Shown in pieces: positions 10,693 to 20,960 of a stretch of DNA of 36,740 bases. Position 1 is the stretch's first letter. Each line of letters opens with the position of its first letter. The notes beneath the pieces were generated by a model, which did no database searches, was not told where the DNA came from, and saw only the letters and a program-made list of their open reading frames with translations. Source of the DNA: Catenaria anguillulae PL171 (Eukaryota; Blastocladiomycota; Blastocladiomycetes; Blastocladiales; Catenariaceae); assembly GCA_002102555.1 (NCBI GenBank), contig MCFL01000235.1, forward strand, positions 1 to 36,740, written 5' to 3'. Both the position numbers and the translations under genes were made by a program.

Positions 10693-13003
10693 TTAAGGGT
10701 TGAGCCGCTTGTCAATTGCCATGAGCGCCTGCTCTACCTTGAGCCGGTTCTGAATCATGCTAAACTTGCTCCACGTGCTCGCTTGGCCGCGCGTAATGTA
10801 CGACTGCATGCGCTCGTACGATGGGTCGTCCAGGATGCGCAGGTAGTCAACAAGGTCGACTTTGGGCAAGATGGTGACAGATCCGTCAAACTATGTTGTA
10901 GCACAAGCAAAAAGTCAGGTATGTCCCATGCGGGCGAAACGCAAGAAACAAGGCGACGAACCTTTTGCAACCAAATCGAACTCCAATCCTGATTCAACAA
11001 CGGCGGCAACAAGCACAAGTCGCGGACAACCTTGAGCCACTTTGCCAGGTCGAGCTTGATCATGTGCTCAAGCGTGGACGCAAGGAACCCGCCGCGCCAT
11101 CCGCGGCCGCCGCGGTGCGCCGTCGGCGATCCAGACCCGCCCTTGGCTTGGAAAAAGAAGGCCGTGATGTGCGGATTGACTTGGCTAACAATGGTAAAGT
11201 TGACATTCCACATTTGGTGCAACGCGCGAAGAGGGCTATGAAGTGACAAGGTCAAGGCGTCAATAAACCGGGATGGGCAACTTGACACGAGAGAAAAAAA
11301 AAAAAAAAGACGAACATATCCCGCTGCATCGACCCATCCTGAAACTTGTCTCCCCACCCAGTGAACGGCTCGATAAACGACTCGCCCGTCACCCGGTCCT
11401 TGCGCTTGATCATGAGCTGCACGGGCGCAATCACTGCAGGAATGGCCGAACTCGCCAAAATCGCGCTCCAGACGACAATGTGGGGTGACGTCATGTAATT
11501 CAACACCTTCTGATGGCTTCTGCGCCCATACGTGACCACGGAAATGTTGAGAATGCGGCCCGTCTTCTCATACGCCTCCAAAAACGTGAGGTCGCCGCAC
11601 GTTGCCCATTCCATCTTGGTTTGCCACCGCTCCTTGGAGAACAAGTACCCCTCGGTCAAAAGGCGGTGGATGCGGCGCGGCCACGGGTCGTCACATGCCG
11701 TCAAGTGCTCGTACACCTGCGGGTTCAAAATGTCGTGCAGCTCGTTGTCGCGGCGCGTGCAAATGATGCCTGCAATCAGCGATCCGGCCGAAGTGCCCGA
11801 AATGACTTGTGGCAGCATGCCGGCGTCAAACAGGGCCTTGATGACGCCCAGATGGTGATATGCAAACGTTGCGCCACCAGAGAGGCAAAGCGCCGTGCGG
11901 CCGTACAATTGTGCGGCATCCTTGAAGAACTTGCGTTTGGCATCGAGCGAGGCCCACGCGGTCTTGGTGGATGACGGGTCAATGGGTGCGTCGGCGAGGG
12001 CATTGAGCGCATCTACGGTTTCCGAGACATAGTCTTCGACGAGCCGCTTGGTGCCGAGGTAGCAATGAGCGTAGAGGCGCTGGTTGACAATGCCGCCGAC
12101 GCCCGGTTTGCAAGCGGATTCGAGGCACAGATCGGCGAGTTTTGGGAGGTTGAAGACGGTGGTAGGCCCTGCGGGCGGCGCACGAGCGACAGGGCTGCCG
12201 GCTTCGTTGCATGACGACGAGTCCAACTCGGGCTCCGAAAATTGCACCGAAATGCTCATACTTGCTGCTCCCGGACTGGTAGGCGCACCGCCCGTGCGGA
12301 ACTTGCGCAGCTTGGTATTGATGGCACGAATCAACTTGTAATCGTATTCACCGCTCTTTGCAATCGCGCGCCACGCCGCCCGCCCAAAATGTGCATCCAG
12401 CTCTGACGCTGCCTTTGACCATTCGGCCAACGAGCGCGCCGAAAACAGTGCCGACCGCAACTTGCGGCGCTTGCCCGTCCACACAAACAAGAGTTCGTAA
12501 AACACCACAAACTGGCGCACACCAGCATAGAGCATGAGCTCGACCGTCAAGATGAAGCCAATCAAGATGAGCAGCGGCCATCGGACCAGCGAAAACGTGA
12601 ATCCCTCTGGGCGCGGCTTCATCCAAATGCCCGCATCGACGCGTTTGCCAGCCGCGGCGCGTTTAGCGTCGCCTGGTGTGAGCGGCGGCAGGTCCAGATC
12701 CACGTCCGAGTCGAGATCCGAGGGCGTGAGCAGTGGACTGCGTGGTTCGGGCGGAGGTGCGGAGCGAGATGGTTTGGTTGCTGCGGTGGAGGATGACCCG
12801 TTGATTTTGGAAGGCGGTGGGGGCTCGTGGCGCAAGGCGTCCGAGTCGGACGATTCGGCAGAGCTCGAGCGCGGCATGGCGGGTTTGTTGGCCATGATTG
12901 TCGAGTCGAGATGGAGAGCAGAGTCTTGTACGTGGAGCTTGGATTTGGCAGTTGTGGATCGGGGAGCAGATGAAGTGGAGACAGAAACACTGGTTGGAGT
13001 CAT
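10693..13003 (-). CDS. Patatin-domain triacylglycerol lipase (Tgl3/4/5-SDP1 type)
   Basis: Three exons, 13003-11316, 11235-10962 and 10890-10693, give a 719-residue protein; introns are 80 and 71 bp and all phases agree. A Ser/Pro-rich N-terminus of about 120 residues is followed by a hydrophobic segment near residues 137-160 (LLILIGFILTVELMLYAGV). The patatin core begins near residue 373 with the glycine-rich LSGGATFAYHHLGVIKAL. The nucleophile motif GTSAGS lies at about 403-408 and the catalytic Asp in QDGSMQ near 555. The splice at 11315/11236 restores the family sequence DIPLRALHQMWNVNF. Known members hydrolyse triacylglycerol on lipid droplets with a Ser-Asp dyad; some also act as lysophospholipid acyltransferases. 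The N-terminal membrane segment fits droplet or ER attachment. The intact dyad argues for an active enzyme. Confidence 0.92.
11294..11308. repeat. A15 homopolymer (T15 in lipase intron 1)
   Basis: Fifteen A on the plus strand read as T15 in the lipase pre-mRNA. It begins only seven bases after the 5' splice site at 11315, not near the acceptor at 11236, so it is not the usual position for a pyrimidine tract. Confidence 0.95.
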
Positions 13004-13711
13004 TGCGCATCAAATCATTTCATTTCCTGGGCGAATGTGGTGGTGTCATTCAATTCAATCTTCTCATTGGTAGAGAGAGGAAGGCTACCAACCTTTTTAT
13101 TGGCGTCGTCCTCGACGGTCCAATGTCCGCAGTGGCACCCCACATGGCACGATCACCCCGCTGCCCGCCGCCTGCTCTCGCCCAAGCTCTAGACTCGCTG
13201 GGCCGCCAGCCCAATCCGCCGCCCATTGTTCAAAGTCGAGGATTCAAGGTTGGCCATCACTGACGGTGAGCAACACAAGCGGTGTGTGAAAAATCCATCG
13301 ATAGGGGGCCACGATGGGGAGTTGCGGTCGTTGGGGGAACGGCAGCATTCTTGTTTGTTCTTGCGGCGTGTCGATTGGGGCTGTGGGGCCGGACTTGCAC
13401 CTGCAGTCCGCTATCTCACTTCCTTGGTGTTCTGCGATGCTTCTAGAGTTATTCCAATCGAGTTCGACAAGAAAGACCCCCGATCCGTTGGAGCCGGCGG
13501 CGAAGACTTTCTCTTCTGCCTGGTCCATCATTAGTCAATTCATATTGATAGAACTGTCTGTCTCTTCGCTTTCTTTGCTTGCGCCTGCTTGCTGCAGGTG
13601 CTGTGGTGCTGTGGCGGGCCCAGAGAAATCAGCACGACAAGATAATGTACATGAAATGAATGCGAAGAAAAGAACGACGCAGGCACAAGATAGTATTTAC
13701 AGCAGCAAGAT
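13004..13711. other. Promoter region of the lipase gene and 3' flank of the ankyrin gene
   Basis: About 700 bases without a credible gene. Open frames on the plus strand lack domain features and overlap regulatory space. The part next to 13003 should hold the lipase promoter and 5' untranslated region. Confidence 0.5.
13066..13103 (-). promoter_or_regulatory. Paired CCAAT motifs upstream of the lipase start
   Basis: ATTGG at 13066-13070 and again at 13099-13103 read as CCAAT on the minus strand, 63 and 96 bases upstream of the lipase ATG. CCAAT boxes bind the HAP/NF-Y complex in many eukaryotes. Two copies about 33 bases apart in this position are suggestive only. Confidence 0.3.
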
Positions 13712-15518
13712 CTAATCTAAAAAGGCATTGTACGACCTCAACGTGGGCTTTGCCGCCGCTTCACCAGTCCCCGCGGCAGCCTGCCCGGTACTTGCCTCGC
13801 CAGCCGGCCCATCGGCCGACGCGACCATGGGCGCAAAGTAACTCATATCCAACGCGGGCAATTCCATCGCCAATGACGGACTCGCATCCACAAGGCCTTT
13901 ATTCTCGTCTCCACCGCCACCGGTGCCCTCAGCCGCAGGCGCCATGGCAGGCAACCCATGCCCAGCCCCTCCCGATAACCACCCGCCCGCATCGTTCAAC
14001 GTAACCACACTCCGGGCTGAATTGTTGACGCTGCCGCCGGCCGCGCCCGCGCCGCCAACCCTTCTCGCTGCCGCAGGCATAAGCGGTGAGCTGTATAAAA
14101 CCGAACCCGTCCCGGGTAACACGCTCGTGTTTTGCGACGACTCGCCGCCCACTGCAAAATCGCCCAGGCCGCCGAAATCGCCCGGCCCGCCCAACACACT
14201 GTCCCTGACGAGGTCCTGGAAAAACGCCTGGAGCGTTTCCGAGTAGGCATAGTCGAGTGGGGTCCAGCGCTTGCGGTTGCGAACCATAAAGTTGGCGCCG
14301 CGGGCAACAAGCAGCGCCACGATCGAAAAGTGGTTGTAAGCGGCGGCGTGGTGCAGGGCAGTGTTGCCGTCATTGTCGGCGTGCGAGAGGGACGCGCCGA
14401 GGTCGAGAAACAGCTGGTAAGGGAACAAATACCAGAACATGAGAGCCAGGACCAAGCCAAAGAGGACAAGAAAGACAACAACGTACAGTGACCAACATCT
14501 CGCTGCCAACCTGACACGCGGCCAATAACGGTGTCATGCCATGAACATTGGGCGCATGCAGCATGTCTGGCCACCACTCGAGCAACTCCTCGCACATGTC
14601 TGTGTTTTTCGCGCGGGTGGCCACCATGAGGGGCGAATTGCCCTCGAAATCGCGAATGGGTGACCGGTACACGGCTGCAGCGGACCCGCTGTTGCTGTTA
14701 TTGCTGTTGAGGGACGGCATGGACCCGTACGCAGCGGGTGCAGAGTACAACAAGGACGTGGGCCTGCTGCCCACGGCGGAAGCGGCAGCGGTGGCGGCAG
14801 ACTTGTGCATGTGATGGTGTCCAAGGCTAGTAGCGCCCGAGAGATGCCGTGGCGGTGGTGGGATGGGCGATGAGGATGTAGACGAGATGGGAGACCCCGA
14901 GCGAAGCGGGTGCGAGGCCGGGTGCATTGCAAGCAATGTGGACGAGATGTCGCCGACAAACGAGGCAGCAGATGACATGGGTTCGGCAGATGACTTGACG
15001 GCCGATGAAGACACAGAGAGAGCGGCCTTTGCTGGTGCGTGGGCTGCGACCGCGACTGCAGGGACGGGTGGCGGCAGCGGGTCTGTTGGTGGCGCATACG
15101 CGGCGAGCAAGAAGCGGGCAAAGTCGTTGCGATGCAAGTCGAGGGCGTGGTAGAGCAAAGGGCGACCCGTGCGCGGGTCTGTGACTTTGGCGTCGCGCGG
15201 GTAGGCGGCAATGTGGTCGGCAAAGGCAGACCACTTGTTGTCAGAGATGAAGTGTGCCAGAGTGGCGAGGCGGGCTTGTGCCGAGACGGGCGGTTCGTGG
15301 GCGCGAGAGCGCAGAGGCGAGCTCGAGGGTGACAAGGACCAAGGTGAGGAAGGGGCCAATGAGGATTTGGAGAGCGAGAGCGAGAGCGAGGCAATGGAGG
15401 TTGCGGCCGAGTCAGCGGGCAGAGTGCGCGTGCGGCGGCGGCCAAGTTCTGAGCCAGCAGAAGCAAAGGGCGGGCCGGCCGAGGGGCCATGGCCGCGGCG
15501 GCGTCCGGACGACGACAT
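13712..15518 (-). CDS. Ankyrin-repeat protein
   Basis: Two exons, 15518-14487 and 14413-13712, with a 73 bp intron (GTACGT..ACCAG) give 577 residues. The first repeat-like unit lies near residues 90-140 (TDPRTGRPLLYHALDLHRND). A long Ser/Ala/Pro-rich linker of about 150 residues interrupts the repeats. Repeats resume with GNSPLMVATRAKNTDMCEEL, then NVHGMTPLLAACQVGSEM and, after the splice, DNDGNTALHHAAAYNHFSIV and NRKRWTPLDYAYSETLQAFF. A Gly/Ala-rich tail of about 170 residues ends at TAG. The layout of a few ankyrin repeats with a terminal LDYA unit recalls small fungal ankyrin proteins such as the TORC2-linked Avo2, but that identity is not shown. The function is likely protein binding. Confidence 0.8.
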
Positions 15519-16015
15519 GGTATGAGTGACTGTGATAGTGGGAATGATTCTAGGTGTCGATGGTGATGCTCATGGACGCTGGAATATCATATCAATGGCA
15601 TGGTCGATGTTGGGTGCGGGAGAGCCCTCAATAATGACTGCGAGACACGGCGAGACTGCCTGCATGAGAGAGAGCCAATTGAAGACACCTATGTAGGTAC
15701 TTGGCTCGTTCCAGGTCACTTCTAGAACACGTCCTTCTTGGCTGTTCCAAAAGGTGGCTGGTTGTCTCACTCTCTCACATCGCTTCGCATTCCGCTGCTG
15801 GCGCCACCGATGGGCCTGTGCAGCCAGCAGTCTCGTTCGTCACCCACGCTCCATGTATTTTTTGTATTAATAGTCATCCAGCCAATTCGGTCTTGGCAAT
15901 CATTCCAATTCTTGTCGACGGCGTGATTCTCTTCATAAGCCCGACATTGCCCGCCTTCAAGTTGCCCAGCTGCAGCTGCAGTCAAGTCAACCTGTCACAT
16001 ATTTTTCATAACACC
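15519..16015. promoter_or_regulatory. Divergent intergenic region between ankyrin and four-pass protein genes
   Basis: About 500 bases separate the two start codons on opposite strands, so it must hold both promoters. CCAAT occurs near 15677, 15890 and 15905. The frame of the downstream gene is open through this region back to about 15701, but the ATG at 16016 in ACACCATGT is the first with a good context next to the Gln-rich start. No TATA box stands out. Confidence 0.45.
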
Positions 16016-16035
16016 ATGTCAAACTACACTGGCAC

Positions 16036-16069
<34 letters not shown>

Positions 16070-17494
16070 CAGAGCCCCTACTATCAGTACCCGCAGGGGC
16101 AGGGTTACCCTCACCCTCAACAACAGCTGGAGCAGCCCTTCCCCGCCCAGGCCTACGTCCAGTACGTTCAGGCCGCCGAGACTGGAGCTCCAGCGCAATT
16201 ACAACCGCAACCGCACCAGCACCAGCAGTACTACTATGTCGAGCAGCAGCCTCAGCCTCAGCAGCAGCAGCAGCAAGTGTACTATGATTACTCTGGCCAG
16301 GCTGTCCAGCAACAACAGCAACCGCTGCACCAAGTGGCGCCCGCCATGCCCATGCCCATGCCCATGCCACTCCCCCAATCCCCACTCCCGCAGCAACAGA
16401 TGCCTCTCCAAATGCCCACCCCCGCCGTCATGCCCCAACCAGCCGCCGTTGTTCCCAGCCCAGTGTCTCCGACTCCCGCAGCCATGCCACAACCCGCCGC
16501 GATTCCCGTTCCCGCTCAATCTACGGCTGGCTCCTCAATTGCTGGCGCCGCTCCACCCGTCCAAAGCCAACCCTCGGGTGATGGATCCGCCGTGGTTGCA
16601 TTTGCTCCATCCAAATTTGACGAGGACCCAGCCAACCCTGCCGTGGTTGGCTTCAAGCAATCCGCCTTTGATCCCACTGAAGCAACCACGCCCGCTTCAA
16701 TCCCCGCTCAACAGCCCATTGCCGCGACCGTGACCGCTGCTGCCGATGCGCATCGCCCGCCTTTCCCAACCCCATCACCCGCCCCAACGCCGACCGAGGC
16801 CCAAAAAGACGACTCGGCCCCTTCGTCGGCTCTCCCGCCCGGTTCGCTGGCACCCGACCGCCCCTGGTACCTGCAAAAGAAGTGGCAAATCTCTCTCACC
16901 ACATTTTTCTGCTCATTTTTCGTGGCCTTGTGCTCCATTTTGGGCCACACGCGCTTTATCCAAGCAGTCAACGACACCGATTTCGCTGCGCCGCAAGCTA
17001 CAAAGGAGGTGACTGCCAAATCCATCGTGTTTCTCGACTTGATTGGCGTCCTTGCATCCATCATTTCCTTGACGGTCGTTGCGCGCTTCTCAACGGTCAA
17101 GCCCGGGTATGTACTTGCCTTATGCTCCGTTCCTTTCCCACCCCTTGAATATCCTCTAACCCACTCAATCAATCGAACCCTCTTGCACACACACAGAACC
17201 ATCATCCCGCTCCTCTTCCACCGGGCCGTCGCCATTATGTCTGCCGCCATGACTGTCCTGCTCCTGATTGCCACCACGCTGCTGTTCATGGGCGGCACGG
17301 GCAGCGCCTACTCGACCGTGTGCGACCCGACCCCGCTGGGCGGCTTGTTCCCAAGCACGGCCGACCGGTTTGCCACAGCGTGTGGGGCGTGGCGCGCGTG
17401 TATCTTTTTCGGATATGTCGGGACGGTGGCGTGGGTTGGGTTGGCCGTCAAGAGTTATACAAAGTGGGTGGCAATGCGGGTCGAAAAGAAGTAG
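16016..17494 (+). CDS. Gln/Pro-rich four-pass membrane protein
   Basis: Exons 16016-17106 and 17197-17494 (90 bp intron, GTATGT..CACAG) give 462 residues. The first 280 or so are low complexity: a Q10 run, more Gln and Tyr-Pro runs, a repeated Met-Pro tract near 16345-16370, and Pro/Ala-rich sequence. A short pair of similar phrases, VVAFAPSKFDEDPANPA and VVGFKQSAFDPTEATT, precedes the membrane part. Four hydrophobic segments follow: LTTFFCSFFVALCSILG, SIVFLDLIGVLASIISLTVV, VAIMSAAMTVLLLIATTLLF and ACIFFGYVGTVAWVGLAV. Two cysteines lie in the loop between segments three and four. The four-helix layout with a cytosolic low-complexity tail resembles MARVEL or other tetraspan proteins, but no signature settles the family. 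The disordered N-terminus could drive protein assembly at a membrane. Confidence 0.8.
16037..16066 (+). repeat. (CAG)10 trinucleotide repeat
   Basis: Ten perfect CAG codons encode the first polyglutamine run of the four-pass protein, seven codons after its start. Purity makes it prone to length change. Further CAG-rich tracts occur near 16260-16275. Confidence 0.97.
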
Positions 17495-17758
17495 ATTCAT
17501 AGATCTCGGCGATGGTTGCCATGCCCGAGTAAAGTGATCCTGTGCACGATTGCATGTTTGCATGTTCGCAATCTTTTGTTGGTTGACACATTCTTGTGTC
17601 TTGGCTGGTTCATTGCATTTGTACGCATACTGTTTTTCCACCTCCCTGACATGACTTCTTTCCGTCCTGGCTTCGGTGTTGGCGATTTTCTCGACTACCC
17701 GGCTCGGTCAATGACGGACCAAGTGGTATCAACATATGTACACTGAAAGAAGATGATA

Positions 17759-18476
17759 TCATCGACGGGCGACAAATTTACTGTAAAACTCCTTTGTTTC
17801 CTCTGTAAAATGAAAGTTGGAAGCCACAGGTGAGACATGAGGATGAGAGGGAAGACGGTCCGTCAGGTAAACATACGTTCGTAAACCTCCTGGATGCACT
17901 CTGGCAACTCGCCCACAACTACTCCTGGACTTCCTGAAATGACTGAAAACGAGGCAATCACGGAATGTGGCGGGATAACGGCGCCGTCTTCGATCTTGAC
18001 ACAGTCCTTGATGATGGTAAACCGACCCTAATGATCGAAATCGAGCAGGTCAAGTCAGCAACAATCCGCCTCGAGGGTCCGCAGGAGGAAGCAACGGCAC
18101 GCACAATGACACAATTGCGGCCAATCTGCACACACGACCCAATCGACGCCGCCTCCACAATGGAATCCTCGCCAATGTACACGTGGTCGCCAATCTTCAT
18201 TGGGTAGTAATTGAACTGACCCTTGAACGTCTTGTACGGCGGCCGGAGTACACACCGCGCAGACAAGATGCAGAACCGGCCAATGGCAATCACCACGGTG
18301 GGGCCCGTGCCTGCACGCCGCAAGTCGCCGCGCACGATGCAGTCGGTTTGGATGATGGACTTGCCGCCCAACACAATGTTTTGCGACCCACAAATCACCG
18401 ACTTGCGCGACACTTTGTTGCCCGTGTCGGTTTCAATGTACTCGGCCTTGTCGTAACGGGTGAGCGGGAGTTCCAT
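17759..18476 (-). CDS. DCTN5: Dynactin subunit 5 (p25)
   Basis: Three exons, 18476-18105, 18027-17877 and 17802-17759, joined across 77 and 74 bp introns, give 188 residues against about 182 in human p25. The start MELPLTRYDKAEYIETDTGN is typical of the family. The sequence then forms a left-handed beta helix of hexapeptide-like turns (VICGSQNIVLGGKSIIQTD, IGDHVYIGEDSIVEAASIGS, IKDCVKIEDGAVIPPHSV). The last exon supplies only ETKEFYSKFVARR. p25 sits with p27 at the pointed end of the dynactin shoulder complex and helps dynein bind endosomal cargo. The gene is tail to tail with the four-pass protein gene and head to head with the hydrolase gene 260 bases away. Confidence 0.95.
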
Positions 18477-18736
18477 GATCGATGGATGGATTGCTTCAAG
18501 TTTGACTTGGTTAAGTGTTGGGTCAGTTCATTGAGTGTAACTATTGGCTTCTTACATAATTCATGTGATTCGGCGTTCACTTTGCAAAGGATCGCGAGAC
18601 AGCTCGAGACAGTCGCAGTCACGAACGACGCCACACACACTCTCTCTCTGTTCCAGGACCATCATGTATGATTAGCCAAATGCATACATTGTCTTGCTGC
18701 ATCGTTGTGTGAGAGACCAAAGAAAATCAATCAGAC
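18477..18736. promoter_or_regulatory. Short bidirectional promoter region
   Basis: Only 260 bases lie between the ATG of DCTN5 (minus) and the ATG of the hydrolase gene (plus), so the two genes share this region. A CT-rich run near 18638-18655 may be a promoter or untranslated-region feature. No clear TATA box was seen. Confidence 0.5.
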
Positions 18737-19776
18737 ATGACTGCCGACAACACTGTACCCGCCACGGTCGCCGCTCCCGCCACCTCGAATTCGCAAACCA
18801 CCAAGACTGACGACCCCTCACTTGTGATTCTGCGCAAAGTCCCATACCTTCCGTCGTCTCACGAACGTCACTGCGTCGATTTGTACCTTCCTGCCCCGCC
18901 GGCCGAGGCTGCTGGCCATGCTGCGCACACGGACCGTCCACTGCTGGTACGTATTTTTCATGTTTTCAGTCAGGAACCCCTTGGTGTGGCGTGACACTAA
19001 CCACACTCATTCGATTCGCGTGCATTTCATGACAAACTCCTCAGGTCTTCCTGCATGGTGGCGCCTGGCGCACTTGCAAGCCCGCCGACTTTACCTTGCT
19101 CGCAACCCGCCTGGCTCACGCAACCGGTCTGCCCGTCGCCGTGCCCGGTTACCGCATGTCGTTGCCTGCCAAGGACCCAAACCGGCCCATCCACCCAGCA
19201 CACCAAATCGACATTGAACACGCACTCACCTTCCTAACCGCCACGGGCCCAATTTACGGTTGGAACGCTGCCCAGCGCGGCCTGTGCCTGATTGGTCACT
19301 CGGCAGGCTCACACCTGGCCACCTCGATCCTCCTCAACCCACAAACCGTGTCGGGCGCGTCGCTGCACGTGCGCTCGATTGTCGCGCTCGACGGCATCTT
19401 TGATCTCGCCGACATGGTCGACGAGTATGGCGAATATTACCGCGACTTTACCGAGCAAGCGTTTGGGCCACCCGCGAATTGGGCCGCCGCGTCGCCCGTT
19501 TACTTTGCGCGTGATGCGCAAAGGGTCAAGGACGCCGTTGACAAGCGCAAGTGCGAGGCGATCTTGGTGGTGCATTCGCGTGAGGACGAGCTCTTGTCGG
19601 TGCGCCAGCCCAATGGGTTCATGAAGGCGCTGGTGAGCGGGAATGAGGCGAGCGGCCGAGCGATCCACTGGGTGGAGAGGGATTACGAGTCGGTGGGGGG
19701 AACGCATGATGCCATGTTGGAGGGGACGGCGGTGGTGGAGAGGATCAGGCGGTTTGTCAAGGAGAGAATGGCGTAG
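18737..19776 (+). CDS. AFMID: Kynurenine-formamidase-like alpha/beta hydrolase
   Basis: Exons 18737-18946 and 19045-19776 (98 bp intron, GTACGT..CTCAG) give 313 residues. The oxyanion motif HGGAW begins the second exon (VFLHGGAWRTCKPADF). The nucleophile elbow is GHSAGSHLATSILL near residue 155. The catalytic Asp is probably in HSREDELLSVRQ, and the His in GGTHDAMLEG near the end. The segment SIVALDGIFDLADMV is close to the AFMID/Bna7 group, where a similar Gly-x-Tyr/Phe-Asp-Leu follows the elbow. AFMID converts N-formylkynurenine to kynurenine in tryptophan breakdown, in the cytosol. All triad residues are present, so activity is likely. A related carboxylesterase cannot be excluded without a tree. 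Confidence 0.8.
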
Positions 19777-20150
19777 AACGGATTCCTGGATTCTCTGTCT
19801 GTTGTTACATGCACGGGTTTCGCCGTTGAGCGAGACCACTCCGATGTCATCTTGAATTGCACCAAATGCCTTTTGTACCGCCCACGTAGCCCAAGCGAGC
19901 CAGCTTAAGTGTGTACGAGCTTGGTCATGCTCGAGCATGGTGCGAATCCGATCGTGACTCAAGATCTATCCCCTTTTAACCAGCGTGTATACATACATTT
20001 GGAGCCGGTCAATCAAAGCGAGTCAATGACATTGAGGAATCGGGATCACGACCTTTTGCTTAACCATATAAACTCACACACAAGAAAATGCAAAAGAGAA
20101 AAAATGAATTTCACACAACCTACCTATACCTAATCCCTAGTATACCTTCA

Positions 20151-20194
20151 CGCTCCAGCTTGGGCTCTATCGAGCCCAAGCCTGCTGACCGAGT
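20151..20194. repeat. Hairpin repeat, copy 1
   Basis: A 44-base unit. It contains GCTTGGGCTC (20158-20167), loop TATC, and GAGCCCAAGC (20172-20181), a perfect 10-bp stem. It is followed by GACCGAGT at the unit end. Copy 2 starts 78 bases downstream. Confidence 0.9.
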
Positions 20195-20228
20195 CCTTTC
20201 GTCTGGCTTCGCTCGACAGCAACCTAAC

Positions 20229-20272
20229 CGCTCCAGCTTAGGCTCTGGCGAGCCTAAGCTTCCCGACCGAGT
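20229..20272. repeat. Hairpin repeat, copy 2
   Basis: A 44-base unit with 37 of 44 positions like copy 1. The stem is AGCTTAGGCTC (20235-20245), loop TGGC, GAGCCTAAGCT (20250-20260), a perfect 11-bp pairing. One stem pair is G-C in copy 1 and A-T here, changed on both arms so pairing is kept. Confidence 0.9.
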
Positions 20273-20425
20273 GCGACTGCATTTCCTGCACGGATATTCA
20301 TACAATAATGCAAACCACGGAGGATACCTAAGGAAAATGTGTGCATGCTCCAAAGGATCTGCATGAAATCGAAGAGTTTCGGAACAGAGTGCTTCCAAGA
20401 CTAAGTACATGAATCAAAACAAGTC

Positions 20426-20960
20426 GTGCCTCCGAGACTTTTTCTCAAAACCGAAAACGATGGCCCTGTTGCAGCCGACCCAGCGTCCGAATCCGATCTT
20501 GCTCCTCGCCTGACCCTGCTCAGCGTCACGGCCCCGTCTCGGTCCTCGTCACCGTCTCCGGACATCAATTCCACGCTCGCGGTCGCCCATGCCGAGTGCG
20601 AATCCTTCTTGGATTCAAACGGAATCGTCGATAATTCAGTCACCTCAATCCCAGCGCCAGCCTCCATGCTTTCAACACTCTTGCAGGGTTCAATCCCGCC
20701 CATGATGCCCCCTTCCACCTTTCCAGTTCAAGGCGAACCCTCGCGGAAACGGGGCCATCCAGTTTGAAGACAGCATTTTTCAAACAAAGCGTAGGGACGC
20801 TTTGGGAAATGGGAGCCGGGATGATTCTGTATGCATTTTTTTCCCCAGTCGCTGCCGCTGCCCGTTTCGCTGTGAAACTCACCAAAACGCTTCCAGACCA
20901 TTGGCTCGTCCGGGACATTGAACTTTCAAGGATCACAGAGGGCAGCTGCCGTGATTCCAT
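20426..20960 (+). other. Coding-like sequence upstream of the transposase, unassigned
   Basis: One frame (20426-20767) encodes a Ser/Pro/Ala-rich peptide with PSRSSSPSPDINSTLAV. Around 20730-20840 another frame reads FEDSIFQTKRRDALGNGSRD, which looks coding. It could be the N-terminal part of the transposase gene or the remains of a host gene. I could not place introns that join the pieces. Confidence 0.25.

Larger units (their letters stand above)
19777..20425. other. Intergenic stretch containing a hairpin-repeat pair
   Basis: About 650 bases between the hydrolase stop and the first coding-like frame of the transposase region. The only structure seen is the pair of hairpin-forming repeats at 20151-20194 and 20229-20272, listed separately. 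The rest is AT-richer than the genes, with A-rich runs near 20080-20105. Confidence 0.5.

Noticed and set aside
13314-13715. Plus-strand frame between lipase and ankyrin genes.
   Set aside because: It has no domain, overlaps the end of the ankyrin gene, and fits promoter or untranslated sequence better.
17651-17746. A 31-codon plus-strand frame starting MTSFRPGFGVGDF between convergent genes.
   Set aside because: It is short, lies in the 3' flank of two genes, and shows no conserved motif.
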